Of a stretch of 64,000 nucleotides of DNA, positions 37,542 through 46,786 are shown one piece after another (the stretch's first letter is position 1; every line of letters begins with the position of its first letter). This DNA is from an uncultured Lachnospiraceae bacterium (GTDB lineage Bacteria; Bacillota; Clostridia; Lachnospirales; Lachnospiraceae), in contig CANRFZ010000004.1 of NCBI GenBank assembly GCA_947630025.1, positions 1 through 64,000 on the forward strand, in the 5' to 3' direction. A program made the translations under genes and the position numbers. A model generated the notes under the pieces. The model ran no database searches, was not told the DNA's origin, and saw only the letters and a program-made list of their open reading frames with translations.

Positions 37542-39722
37542 CTACAACAGACCTCTTTTCCGCATATGTTTCGCCGTATTCTCCGGCAGTTTCGTGATTT
37601 CCATCACCATTTCCAAACAGTTGTTATCTTCCTGTGCCAGCCCGCTCAGGGCAACCGTGATATTGGGGTCCTGCGTGTCAAACACATACGTGCCCTCTCC
37701 CAGCCTGACGCCGTTGGCAGTGATCTGTCTGCCACGCAGCGGCAGCGGCACGCCGTTCCACGCGGCACGCTCGATATGGACGACGCAGCAGTCGCTGCAG
37801 GGGTCCACGCGCAGCGCGCTCCGTCCGCCCGGCACCGCAATCCGCAGCACGGCGGTTCCCTCCGGCGTCACCGTATACTGCTCCGGATCGCCCATATCCG
37901 GAAAGAACGACTGTTCCTCCCGGAAACCGCTGCCGGTGTCTTCATAGACCTGTATCCTGTCTTTGTCCTTATCGCCGGCCTGCGCCCGGCAGAAATCCTC
38001 CAGCGTATATACCTTGTGGCCGATGGCCTCCCTGAGCTGCCCCAGCGACATATGGCGGCCCATCACATAGCTTTGAAATTTCCGTTCCAAGGAACGATAG
38101 TTTTCCGCTTCTTCATGATCGATTTTTAGTTTGTCTAGTATCAAATCAAGATTTAATTTGTTCCTTTTCTCATTTTCCAGCAGATAACAGTAGACCGCCC
38201 GGAAAGCAATCTGGGCAGCTGGGATCTCCCGCTCAAAGCTCCACTCGCAGTCAATAACATTCCACGTGTTATTGATATCTTCCGGCACAATAATATTGGA
38301 AAAGATCAGGTCGTAGTCACCGATCCGGCTTGTTTCGCCCGCGGAAATGCGCCGGTAATATTCGTCGAACAGTCTGTGGAAGCCCTCCGTGTCCGCCCGC
38401 TCAAGGCAGCCGTCCAGCAGCTCCTCCAGCGTCCGGCCCTCCACATAATCGAGCTGCAGATAGGGCGCCGCCGCCTGCGCGTCTGCCGCTGCCGTACCCG
38501 CGCCCTCCGCTGCGTCAGCGCGTGCCATCGTGTTTTCTGCTATGGCAGTGCGGGGGATAGCGCTTGCCTCCCCCACAAGTCTGCACTGATTGACGGCCAG
38601 ACCGCTGCCCTTGTAACGCTCCTCCAATGCGGCGTATACGGCGGCAGTGTCGCGTATGTGCTGCCATGCCTCTTTAGATAACGGGTGTTTTTCTATTGTT
38701 TTCACGCCGTTTGTCTGCTTCTGCACCGTTTTGATGCAGAACGCGGGCGCCCTGTCGCCGGAATATTTCACATACTGTTCCTCCAGCGCGGGGCCCAGCA
38801 GCATCATGTAGGAATTGGAAAAGAGGGGAAAAAGCCCCTCGTCGATCACCGAGTCAAACACTCTTTTTTCATCGAATAGCTGCAGCCTGTCCCGGTCAAA
38901 ATTGCGCAGATTGTCGGACAACTCGCCCCGGCGGGGAAGCCTGTCGTCCGAATAGAGCGTCGTCATAAATTTGTAATCGGGATAAGGGTAATACATCTGT
39001 ATCTGCGACTGTTCATAACCGCATCTGCGGGCGATCCCGCGCAGCCCGTCGGCGGTAAAGGTGCGCACCACGCCGCCGTCGGGATAGTTCTCCAGCCCGG
39101 CGAAATACTTCCCCAGATGGTCTTCCATGCAGCCGGCCCAATATTTCAGGCCGAAGCGGTTCTCAATCGCGATCGCGATACGGCCCTGCGGCTTCAGGTG
39201 CTTCCTGATGATGCGCAGGAAGTCCTCGTAGGGCGTATCGGTGCCCATGTACGCCTGTGCGTACTCAAATGCGCCGATGAGACAGATGTAGTCGTAATCG
39301 CAGGGCAGCTCCGGCTCCACATCCCGGAAATTGGCCACATGGATCGTCACGTTGTCCGCGTCCATATGCCGATAGGCATTGATGCGGCTTCTCTTTAGGG
39401 ACAGATCCACGCAGGTCACTTCGCCCGCCTTGCGCGCCAGCGCACCGGTGATCGCGCCGCATCCGGCCCCCACCTCCAGCACCTTCATCTGCCCTGTGAT
39501 CGGGAGCCAGTCCACGATATGCTCCCGCTGCGGCGACAGATGGTACAGGATAGGCCAGCTAAGCCGCTCCTCGATCACGCTTTGGTACTCCACCTGCGCA
39601 TAATTGCGCGCGATCTCCAGCAGCTCGTCCTCCACGCTGCCGTCGCTATAGTAGTCCTCGCCCGGATAATGCGTCAGATCCAGTTGTATTCTGCCTATCG
39701 TTTCCTTCTTGCCGTCAGGCAT
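37542..39722 (-). CDS. SAM-dependent methyltransferase fused to a kinase-like domain (WbdD-like organisation)
   Basis: VLEVGAGCGAITGAL (MTase motif I). Downstream kinase-like CIKTVQKQ, GDYDLIFSNIIV..WNVIDCEWSFE. Confidence 0.7.
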   Translation of the reverse strand: MPDGKKETIGRIQLDLTHYPGEDYYSDGSVEDELLEIARNYAQVEYQSVIEERLSWPILYHLSPQREHIVDWLPITGQMKVLEVGAGCGAITGALARKAGEVTCVDLSLKRSRINAYRHMDADNVTIHVANFRDVEPELPCDYDYICLIGAFEYAQAYMGTDTPYEDFLRIIRKHLKPQGRIAIAIENRFGLKYWAGCMEDHLGKYFAGLENYPDGGVVRTFTADGLRGIARRCGYEQSQIQMYYPYPDYKFMTTLYSDDRLPRRGELSDNLRNFDRDRLQLFDEKRVFDSVIDEGLFPLFSNSYMMLLGPALEEQYVKYSGDRAPAFCIKTVQKQTNGVKTIEKHPLSKEAWQHIRDTAAVYAALEERYKGSGLAVNQCRLVGEASAIPRTAIAENTMARADAAEGAGTAAADAQAAAPYLQLDYVEGRTLEELLDGCLERADTEGFHRLFDEYYRRISAGETSRIGDYDLIFSNIIVPEDINNTWNVIDCEWSFEREIPAAQIAFRAVYCYLLENEKRNKLNLDLILDKLKIDHEEAENYRSLERKFQSYVMGRHMSLGQLREAIGHKVYTLEDFCRAQAGDKDKDRIQVYEDTGSGFREEQSFFPDMGDPEQYTVTPEGTAVLRIAVPGGRSALRVDPCSDCCVVHIERAAWNGVPLPLRGRQITANGVRLGEGTYVFDTQDPNITVALSGLAQEDNNCLEMVMEITKLPENTAKHMRKRGLL

Positions 39723-39739
39723 CGCCGCACTCCTCCACG

Positions 39740-41050
39740 CTATACGCTTTTCACTTCCACCGTGGAATTCATGTCGTAGAATCCCACCGTGTCCTTATCC
39801 GATATGACTGTCAGGTTCAGTACGTCGTACAACCTGTGATATACCGTAAAATCATTGTTTTCATACCCGGTGACGCCCAGCGACAACAGATACTCCCCGC
39901 CCTGCAGATCCATCCGCTGTCGGAAGGACACTTCCTTGACCTCTCCGGCCCCGACCGGCTCCAGAAACGCCTTTTCCACCATGGTGTTGGTGCCTGTTAT
40001 CTCCGTTCCGCGCACATTTTTGATCGTAAAAGCAAAGATCGGCGCAGGGACTTCCTCCGCGAACCGCACCTTCATGTGGATTGTAAATGGATTCCCTTTG
40101 AGAACCGCCGCGGTCTTTACGCCCTGATCGTCCGTGATATAGTATTCCTCGATAACGGCTTTTTTAGAACCGTATTCCAGCAGTTCCGGATTCTCGGCGG
40201 CTGCCGTCGTCTGCGGTGCGGCGCTCCTGCCGGTTGAAGAAGCGTCCGCCGCCGCCTGCCGCACTTCCTCGTCGTCCAGCAGACTGTCGGTGTGCTCGGG
40301 AATGGCGTACTGTCCCACCAGCACCTGTTTGTAAATATCGATCATCTGCTTGGGCGCGCCCTCGCCCAGCTTGGTCCCCTGATTCAGCAGCACCACGCGG
40401 TCGCAGTATTTGCTGATGCTGCTCAGGTCATGGCTCACGAATACGATCGTCTTGCCCATGGCCTTAAATTCCTCGAATTTGTGATAGCATTTCGCCTGAA
40501 AAAAGACGTCGCCGACGGACAACGCCTCGTCCACGATCAGAATCTCCGGATCGATGTTGATGGCGACCGCAAATGCGAGCCGCACGAACATACCGCTGGA
40601 ATAGGTCTTGACCGGCTGGTACACGTACTCGCCGATATCGGCAAAGGCCAGAATCGATTCCAGCTTCTCGTCGATCTCCTTTTCGCTGAAACCGATCATA
40701 GTGCCGTTCAGGTAAATATTCTCGATGCCGTTGTACTCCATGTTGAAGCCGGCCCCCAGCTCCAGAAGCGCGGAGATACGGCCATTGACCGTCACGCTGC
40801 CGCCGGTGGGATTCAGAACGCCTGTTATTATTTTGAGAATCGTGGATTTGCCGGAGCCGTTGGTGCCGATGATGCCGACGCATTCGCCCTGCCGGATCGT
40901 CAGATCCACGCCTTTCAGGGCGCGGTGCTCGGTGTGGCGCTTGCGGCGTCCGAAGCCGAACGCCTCCCTGATGCGGTCGGAGGGCTTGTCGTAGAGCTTA
41001 TATACTTTTTCAACGTTTGTGACCTGAATCGCGATATTAGCATTATCCAT
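39740..41050 (-). CDS. Polysaccharide ABC transporter ATP-binding protein (Wzt-like) with C-terminal carbohydrate-binding-type domain
   Basis: GIIGTNGSGKSTILKII, SSGMFVRLAFAVAI, LIVDEALSVGD; about 120-aa beta-rich Wzt_C-like extension. Confidence 0.92.
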   Translation of the reverse strand: MDNANIAIQVTNVEKVYKLYDKPSDRIREAFGFGRRKRHTEHRALKGVDLTIRQGECVGIIGTNGSGKSTILKIITGVLNPTGGSVTVNGRISALLELGAGFNMEYNGIENIYLNGTMIGFSEKEIDEKLESILAFADIGEYVYQPVKTYSSGMFVRLAFAVAINIDPEILIVDEALSVGDVFFQAKCYHKFEEFKAMGKTIVFVSHDLSSISKYCDRVVLLNQGTKLGEGAPKQMIDIYKQVLVGQYAIPEHTDSLLDDEEVRQAAADASSTGRSAAPQTTAAAENPELLEYGSKKAVIEEYYITDDQGVKTAAVLKGNPFTIHMKVRFAEEVPAPIFAFTIKNVRGTEITGTNTMVEKAFLEPVGAGEVKEVSFRQRMDLQGGEYLLSLGVTGYENNDFTVYHRLYDVLNLTVISDKDTVGFYDMNSTVEVKSV

Positions 41051-41075
41051 AAAATTTCATCCTATAAACTCGGCC

Positions 41076-41303
41076 TCTGTGCTATGAGCAGTGCCGCAGC
41101 TCGATTCCGCTATCGCTCCATCTCGCTCGCACGCGCACCTCATAACATTCCGGCAGTTCTGTGCTATGAGCAGTGCCGCAGCTCGATTCCGCTATCGCTT
41201 CATCTCGCTCGCACGCTTTCGCTCTATCGAAATCCGCATATGCCGATGCGCCTGTGCAAGCACGCGCATCGGCATATGCGGATTTCGGCACTGCTCATAG
41301 CAC
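41076..41303. repeat. MITE/REP-like element: two 59-bp direct repeats, 24-bp perfect hairpin, 18-bp terminal inverted repeat
   Basis: Direct repeats 41076-41134 and 41158-41216 (1 mismatch); stem 41228-41251 / 41264-41287; GTGCTATGAGCAGTGCCG at 41079 and 41161 and inverted at 41286-41303. Confidence 0.85.
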
Positions 41304-42332
41304 ATCCGCAAAGTGTGTGCGCATACGGCGGAAGATCAGCGTACCGAGGCAGAACATACTGATCGTAAAGATCCAAAAGTAGGTGGAGGAGTAAAAATGC
41401 TCCCAAAACCACAGTTTCTCGTAGATCGCGCTCCTGTACCCGTTGACGATATACACCAGCGGGTTCAGCTTGAACAGCATCTTCATATTGTCGGTGGTAA
41501 GCATCTGGATATTCCAGAGGATCGGCGTCGCCCACATCCCGATCTGCAGCGCGATGCCGATGATCTGCTGCAAATCCCGGATAAACACCACCAGCGCGCA
41601 GGTCATATAGCTGACGCCCAGCACCAGCAGGAACAGGCAGAAGCTATAGTAGATGAGCTGCAGCGTGTAGACGCTGGGATAGTAGCCGTATGCCGCGGCC
41701 ACCAGCAGCAGCACCCCGACAAAAAACACGTGGATGAACGTCGCCGCCACCACCTTGATAATCGGCAGAATACTGATATTGAACACCACTTTTTTGACCA
41801 GATAGTTGTACTCCAACAGCGCCATCGTCCCTTGGGTGAGCGCCTCGGAGAAATAGAACCACGGCACCAGCCCCGCCGTCAGATACAGCACGTAGGGCAC
41901 TTCCAGCCCGCTGGCCGCCAGTTCGCTTCTGGTGTTAAAGATCTTGTCAAAGACGATCCAGTACATAACGACCGTGACTACCGGCTGCGCCATCGCCCAC
42001 GCGATCCCCAGATAGGAGCCGGCGTAGCGCTTCTTAAAATCGTTTTTGGCCAGCTTCCAGATCAGCCTGCGGCTCTGAAAAAGCTCCGTCGGGATCGTCA
42101 GAATCCTGTCGTAAAAAATCGCAAAAATAATACAGATAAAGGCGATCAGCACGCACCCGCTGACCTTCTTCATCTGTTCCGTCACCTGATCCGCCAGCGG
42201 ATTGTGGTGATTGACGACCACCAGCGCCAAAATCAGTCCAAGCCCCCAGAAAATCGCGATTCCCGCGGGCTTAGGAAGATATTTCTTCTTTGTGTCCGTA
42301 TGGCTGCCCCTGCTCGTCCTGTTTACACTCAT
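41295..42332 (-). CDS. Polysaccharide ABC transporter permease (Wzm-like)
   Basis: NDFKKRYAGSYLGIAWAMAQPVVTVVMYWIVF, GLVPWFYFSEAL; start at the ATG at 42332 overlapping rfbC. Confidence 0.9.
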   Translation of the reverse strand: MSVNRTSRGSHTDTKKKYLPKPAGIAIFWGLGLILALVVVNHHNPLADQVTEQMKKVSGCVLIAFICIIFAIFYDRILTIPTELFQSRRLIWKLAKNDFKKRYAGSYLGIAWAMAQPVVTVVMYWIVFDKIFNTRSELAASGLEVPYVLYLTAGLVPWFYFSEALTQGTMALLEYNYLVKKVVFNISILPIIKVVAATFIHVFFVGVLLLVAAAYGYYPSVYTLQLIYYSFCLFLLVLGVSYMTCALVVFIRDLQQIIGIALQIGMWATPILWNIQMLTTDNMKMLFKLNPLVYIVNGYRSAIYEKLWFWEHFYSSTYFWIFTISMFCLGTLIFRRMRTHFADVL

Positions 42333-42895
42333 AATGTCCCCTGATGCGCCGTAAACGCCTGAAAACTCTGGTTGCGCGTATCCTTTTCCGACAGTATCGG
42401 CTGTGTTCCCTGCGGAATCGGCCATTCCACGCCGATATCGGGATCGTTCCACATGATCCCGCCCTCATCGTTGGGATGGTAAAAGTCAGTGCATTTATAG
42501 GCAAATTCCGCGTGATCCGACATCACATAGAAACCGTGCGCAAAGTTTTTGGGTACAAAAAACTGCTTTTTATTCTCCGCCGAAAGCAGTACGCCGTGCC
42601 ACTGTCCGTAGGTGGGCGAACCCTTGCGCAGATCCACCGCCACGTCGAACACCTCGCCGCTCAGCACACGCACCAGCTTGTCCTGCGGATAATGGATCTG
42701 GAAATGCAGCCCCCGCAGCACGCCCCGGACGGAGGACGACTGGTTATCTTGCACGAACACATAGTCCAGGCCCGCCTCCCGGAAGTCATTGTAATTGTAA
42801 GTCTCCATGAAATAGCCGCGGGCGTCTCCGAACACCGTCGGCGTTATGATCTTCAGTCCCTCGATTTCACACGTTTCTACCGTGATTTTATCCAT
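42329..42895 (-). CDS. rfbC: dTDP-4-dehydrorhamnose 3,5-epimerase
   Basis: QDNQSSSVRGVLRGLHFQ, DVAVDLRKGSPTYG, FAHGFYVMSD. Confidence 0.95.
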   Translation of the reverse strand: MDKITVETCEIEGLKIITPTVFGDARGYFMETYNYNDFREAGLDYVFVQDNQSSSVRGVLRGLHFQIHYPQDKLVRVLSGEVFDVAVDLRKGSPTYGQWHGVLLSAENKKQFFVPKNFAHGFYVMSDHAEFAYKCTDFYHPNDEGGIMWNDPDIGVEWPIPQGTQPILSEKDTRNQSFQAFTAHQGTL

Positions 42896-42910
42896 ATCCC
42901 GCTATCCTTT

Positions 42911-44287
42911 CTAGTCGTCTCCGCCGTCGTCCTGATCCACCGGCACGTTGCCGCTGTCACCGTTCACGATGCCGGAGTAGCCTTCCACACTGTTGGAATG
43001 ATCGACAGATGTGTCAATATTCATATAGCACCGGCTCAGATCCACCCGCGTGCCGATGCCGTCTACCGTGCCCTTGGAGGTGTACTGCCACATATCGTAA
43101 TAGCCATCGTAACTGGGCACGTCGGCGTACTCCGCCAGCCAGACTTTATATTGTGACAGTTGTGTCATATCCAGTCTGTTGTTGAGCCAGTTCTTGGAAG
43201 CGTAGATGCCCGCTTCATATCCCGCGGAATCCACCGTCTGCAGGAACGCCTTGCAGCAGGCCGTCCGCGTCTCCGCCTCCAGCCCGTCCGCGCGTCCGTC
43301 GCCGCCCGCGCTCTCACTGTCCAAAAAGACCGGGTAGTCCACGTCATACTGCCGGATCAGGCTGATGACCATGCTGGCCTCCTCCACCGCCTCGATCTCA
43401 TTGACCGCCTGAGAATAGAAGTACACGCCCACGGGAATGCCGGCTGCTATCGCCCCCTGTATATTCTGCTCAAACATCGGGTCCAGAATCAGGGAACCGG
43501 TGGAAGAACCGCGGTAGCCGCAGCGGATGATCGCGTAGGAAATGCCCTCGTCGCTGACGCGCTCCCAGTCGATCTCCTCATTCCACTTAGAGACGTCGAT
43601 GCCGATCTTCGCACCGTCCGCCGTGTCCGCGTCCGTGTCCTCGCTGCCGTCCGCCGTCTCCTCCGCACTGTGGACGAAAGTATCCTCCTTGGCCGCATCC
43701 ACCTGATCTTCCGTCAGGATCATATATTCGATATCGTCCAGCACGCGGTACTCGATCTCCTGTCTGACCTGTATCGAAGTGATCGTGTCCGGCACCACAT
43801 AGCCTTCCAGCTCCTCCAGCATCACGCTGTACTCTCCGGCGCGCAGCCCGTCGATATAGATGATGCCGTCCTCGTTGCCGTCGGTAAACTCTCCCACGTT
43901 CTGTACGGTGACGGTAAAAGGCGCTCCTGTCACCAGTTTACCTACGCTATCCACGATCATAATGCGCAGATCCTTCGCCACGGAGCTCATCACCATGTAG
44001 ACTCTTTTGCCCGCAAAAGTCTCTATGCTCTGGAATTTCACTTCCGGATCAAAAAAAGTCTCATCCCGCAGAAAAGCAGACAGATCCTCTCCTATCTGTC
44101 CTTCCGCACCGCTCTGCGCCGCATCGCCCTGCGCCGTCTGCTCCGCCGCGTCCTGTCCGTCCGGGCCAAGCCCCAGCTTGCCCATAACGGCATCCCGGTT
44201 CATATAGGCGATCACGCCTATGAGAATCAGAAACATGACCGCCATCGCGACCAGCGTCCGTATCGTCTTCTTAGAGTCCATTGGCAA
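42911..44287 (-). CDS. GH25 family lysozyme with N-terminal membrane anchor
   Basis: [47 protein letters not shown]. Confidence 0.9.
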   Translation of the reverse strand: MPMDSKKTIRTLVAMAVMFLILIGVIAYMNRDAVMGKLGLGPDGQDAAEQTAQGDAAQSGAEGQIGEDLSAFLRDETFFDPEVKFQSIETFAGKRVYMVMSSVAKDLRIMIVDSVGKLVTGAPFTVTVQNVGEFTDGNEDGIIYIDGLRAGEYSVMLEELEGYVVPDTITSIQVRQEIEYRVLDDIEYMILTEDQVDAAKEDTFVHSAEETADGSEDTDADTADGAKIGIDVSKWNEEIDWERVSDEGISYAIIRCGYRGSSTGSLILDPMFEQNIQGAIAAGIPVGVYFYSQAVNEIEAVEEASMVISLIRQYDVDYPVFLDSESAGGDGRADGLEAETRTACCKAFLQTVDSAGYEAGIYASKNWLNNRLDMTQLSQYKVWLAEYADVPSYDGYYDMWQYTSKGTVDGIGTRVDLSRCYMNIDTSVDHSNSVEGYSGIVNGDSGNVPVDQDDGGDD

Positions 44288-45152
44288 CCTCGACCATATA
44301 TCTGCCGTAGTCCGTCTTCATCAGCGGTTCCGCCAGCTTCAGGAGCTGTTCTTTGGTAATAAAGCCGCGCTTGTACGCGATCTCCTCGATGCAGGAGATA
44401 TACAGGCCCTGCCTTTTCTGAAAAGCGGCCACGAAATCCGCCGCATCCAGCAGGGAATCGTGGTTTCCCGTGTCCAGCCACGCGAAGCCGCGCCCCAGCG
44501 TCTCCACCATCAGCTCGCCCCGGCGCAGATATTCGTTGTTGATGCTGGTAATCTCGATCTCGCCACGGGGAGACGGCTTCACGTTCGCCGCGATTTCCAC
44601 CACCCGATTGTCATAAAAATACAGGCCCGGAACGGCATAGTTGCTCTTAGGATGCTCCGGCTTCTCCTCGATCGAGAGCGCCCTGCCCTCCGCGTCAAAC
44701 TCCACCACGCCGTACTCCCGCGGGTCTCGGACATAATAGCCAAAAATCGTCGCCCCCGACGGCCTCGCCGCCGCCTCGCGCAGCACTTTGGAAAAACTCT
44801 GCCCGTAGAAAATATTGTCGCCCAGCACCAGCGCGACAGAGTCATCCCCTATAAAATCCGCGCCGATGATAAAAGCGTCCGCCAGTCCGCGGGGATACTC
44901 CTGCACGGCGTATTCCATGCGGAGCCCCAGCTGCTCCCCGGTTCCGAAAAGCTCCCGGAATACCGGCAGGTCGCGGGGCGTCGATATAATCAGTATCTCC
45001 CGGATGTCAGCCAGCATCAGCGTTGACAACGGATAGTAGATCATCGGTTTGTCATACACCGGCATGATCTGTTTGGAGATCGCCTTGGTCAGCGGATATA
45101 AACGGGTGCCGGAGCCGCCCGCCAGTATAATTCCTTTCATATGCTCCTCCAC
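44271..45152 (-). CDS. rfbA: Glucose-1-phosphate thymidylyltransferase
   Basis: [44 protein letters not shown]. Confidence 0.97.
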   Translation of the reverse strand: MEEHMKGIILAGGSGTRLYPLTKAISKQIMPVYDKPMIYYPLSTLMLADIREILIISTPRDLPVFRELFGTGEQLGLRMEYAVQEYPRGLADAFIIGADFIGDDSVALVLGDNIFYGQSFSKVLREAAARPSGATIFGYYVRDPREYGVVEFDAEGRALSIEEKPEHPKSNYAVPGLYFYDNRVVEIAANVKPSPRGEIEITSINNEYLRRGELMVETLGRGFAWLDTGNHDSLLDAADFVAAFQKRQGLYISCIEEIAYKRGFITKEQLLKLAEPLMKTDYGRYMVEVANGL

Positions 45153-45206
45153 TAGTCATCGTGCCTGCAAAAACAGTATATCACAAAATCCCGCCGATGC
45201 AAACCG

Positions 45207-45506
45207 TCACTTGTCCTGCGCGTCTTCTTTGGCGCGTACCTCCGCCAGCGCCTCATCCACCCGTTTCTTAAAGGCCATCTGCTCGGAATCCTGATAGCCG
45301 ATAAAATACACATTTTCAATCTGCTCCGCGTTAAACAAAAACGTCTGATCCGGCCCCAGAAATCCTTCTGGGAACACGCAGCCCACATAGTCGTAGATCC
45401 GGGCGGGATCGTCGGCTGCCACCTGCGCGAAGCCCATAATCATCAGCTTCTTGGTACTGTTTTTCAGCAAAACTACTGATCCGATCGGTAATACACCATT
45501 GAACAT
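45207..45506 (-). CDS. DUF4176-like T7SS-associated protein
   Basis: LPIGSVVLLKNSTKKLMIMGFAQ...DYVGCVFPEGFLG; paralog of 53398..53679. Confidence 0.8.
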   Translation of the reverse strand: MFNGVLPIGSVVLLKNSTKKLMIMGFAQVAADDPARIYDYVGCVFPEGFLGPDQTFLFNAEQIENVYFIGYQDSEQMAFKKRVDEALAEVRAKEDAQDK

Positions 45507-45569
45507 AAAACTTTCCTCCTGTCATGATTCGTAATAATTTAGAAACTCCGGTTCTTTTCCTGTTTCCGG

Positions 45570-46682
45570 TTACCACCACTTCAATTTGTTCAGCACGTTT
45601 TCGGCCATGCCCTTGGCGGCCTTCTTGACCGCGTCCACCGTGCCTCCGTAATCGATGCTCAGGCTGAGACTCACGCCGATTCCCAGAGACGCGCCGATGT
45701 CGCAGGAGATCTTGCCGTCCCCGATCTCCACGTTGGCATGGGCGCCGACGCCGATATTGACGCCGGCCTCCGCCTCCACTTCCGTACCCAGCAGCGAGAC
45801 GTCGCCCTTCGCATTGGCATCGACCAGAATCGCCTCCGCGCTGGCATCCGCTTTCAAATGCGGATCAAAAGTGCCGTCCTCGTTCTTCAGCCCCGCCGAT
45901 ACGGAAGCCTCGCCCGACACTTTGCCGACCGTGACATTACCGCTCACCTCCGCGCCCAGCATCTCATCGCCGACGCCGTAGTGCCCCGCCAGCTCCAGCG
46001 CCGTGACGCTGGCGCCCATCTTGGCATCCACATGGGGATTAAAGACCAGACTGCCGTCCTCTCCCTCGGAAAAAAGGCCGCCCTCCGCGCTGGCATAGGC
46101 TTCATACGCGCCCATCGTAACGCCCAGACTGCCATTTTCACATTCCAACTGATAGTCGAACAGGGAGCCCTCCGTTCTGGCCTCCGCCTGAAAGCCCGTC
46201 CGCTCCATGATGGCATCCTGCACGCGCTTGCGGAAATCTTCCAGCTTCTCCTGCGCATCCCGCACCATCGACGGCAGACCGAACAGAAGATCTCCCAGCG
46301 TCCAATCCCGGAAGCCGTCGAAGCCGCCGCCCGGATCACCGCCGTCCGATGCGCCGTTCCCCGCCAAGCTATCCCCCACTGCACCCGAACCGCCGCCGTC
46401 TGCGGACATATTCCCCAGAATGAGATTTTCCGTGCGCGCATAGACGTCCACCGCATCCTGCAGCGCCGAACACATCCCGCTCATGGCGCTCCGGTGCGCC
46501 GCAATCTGTTCGGTGAGGCCGGACAGCCTGCTCCTGATATTGGCCTGCGCCGCCACCCGGAATCCCGTCAGGGCGCTGACGCTCTGCACCTCCCCGCGGA
46601 GACTTTCCAGCCGGTCGGCCATCCCGCTCTCCGCGCTGACGGCGGAATCCATGTTCTTTTTGACTGCCGTAAATTGTGCCAT
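45570..46682 (-). CDS. Putative T7SS effector: shared MAQFT helical N-terminus and Gly/Ala/Ser-rich C-terminal domain
   Basis: N-terminal ~100 aa resembles that of 53710..54843 (MAQFT..GFRVAAQANIRSRLSGLTEQIAAHRSAM); C-terminus unrelated. Confidence 0.7.
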   Translation of the reverse strand: MAQFTAVKKNMDSAVSAESGMADRLESLRGEVQSVSALTGFRVAAQANIRSRLSGLTEQIAAHRSAMSGMCSALQDAVDVYARTENLILGNMSADGGGSGAVGDSLAGNGASDGGDPGGGFDGFRDWTLGDLLFGLPSMVRDAQEKLEDFRKRVQDAIMERTGFQAEARTEGSLFDYQLECENGSLGVTMGAYEAYASAEGGLFSEGEDGSLVFNPHVDAKMGASVTALELAGHYGVGDEMLGAEVSGNVTVGKVSGEASVSAGLKNEDGTFDPHLKADASAEAILVDANAKGDVSLLGTEVEAEAGVNIGVGAHANVEIGDGKISCDIGASLGIGVSLSLSIDYGGTVDAVKKAAKGMAENVLNKLKWW

Positions 46683-46786
46683 ATCCTTCCGCACCTTTCA
46701 TCTTCCGTTTTATTTCCGCGGCTGCACCGCATCGTACCGGCAACAAAGAGCTTTTTATAAAATAAATATGATGAAAAATAAATTTA

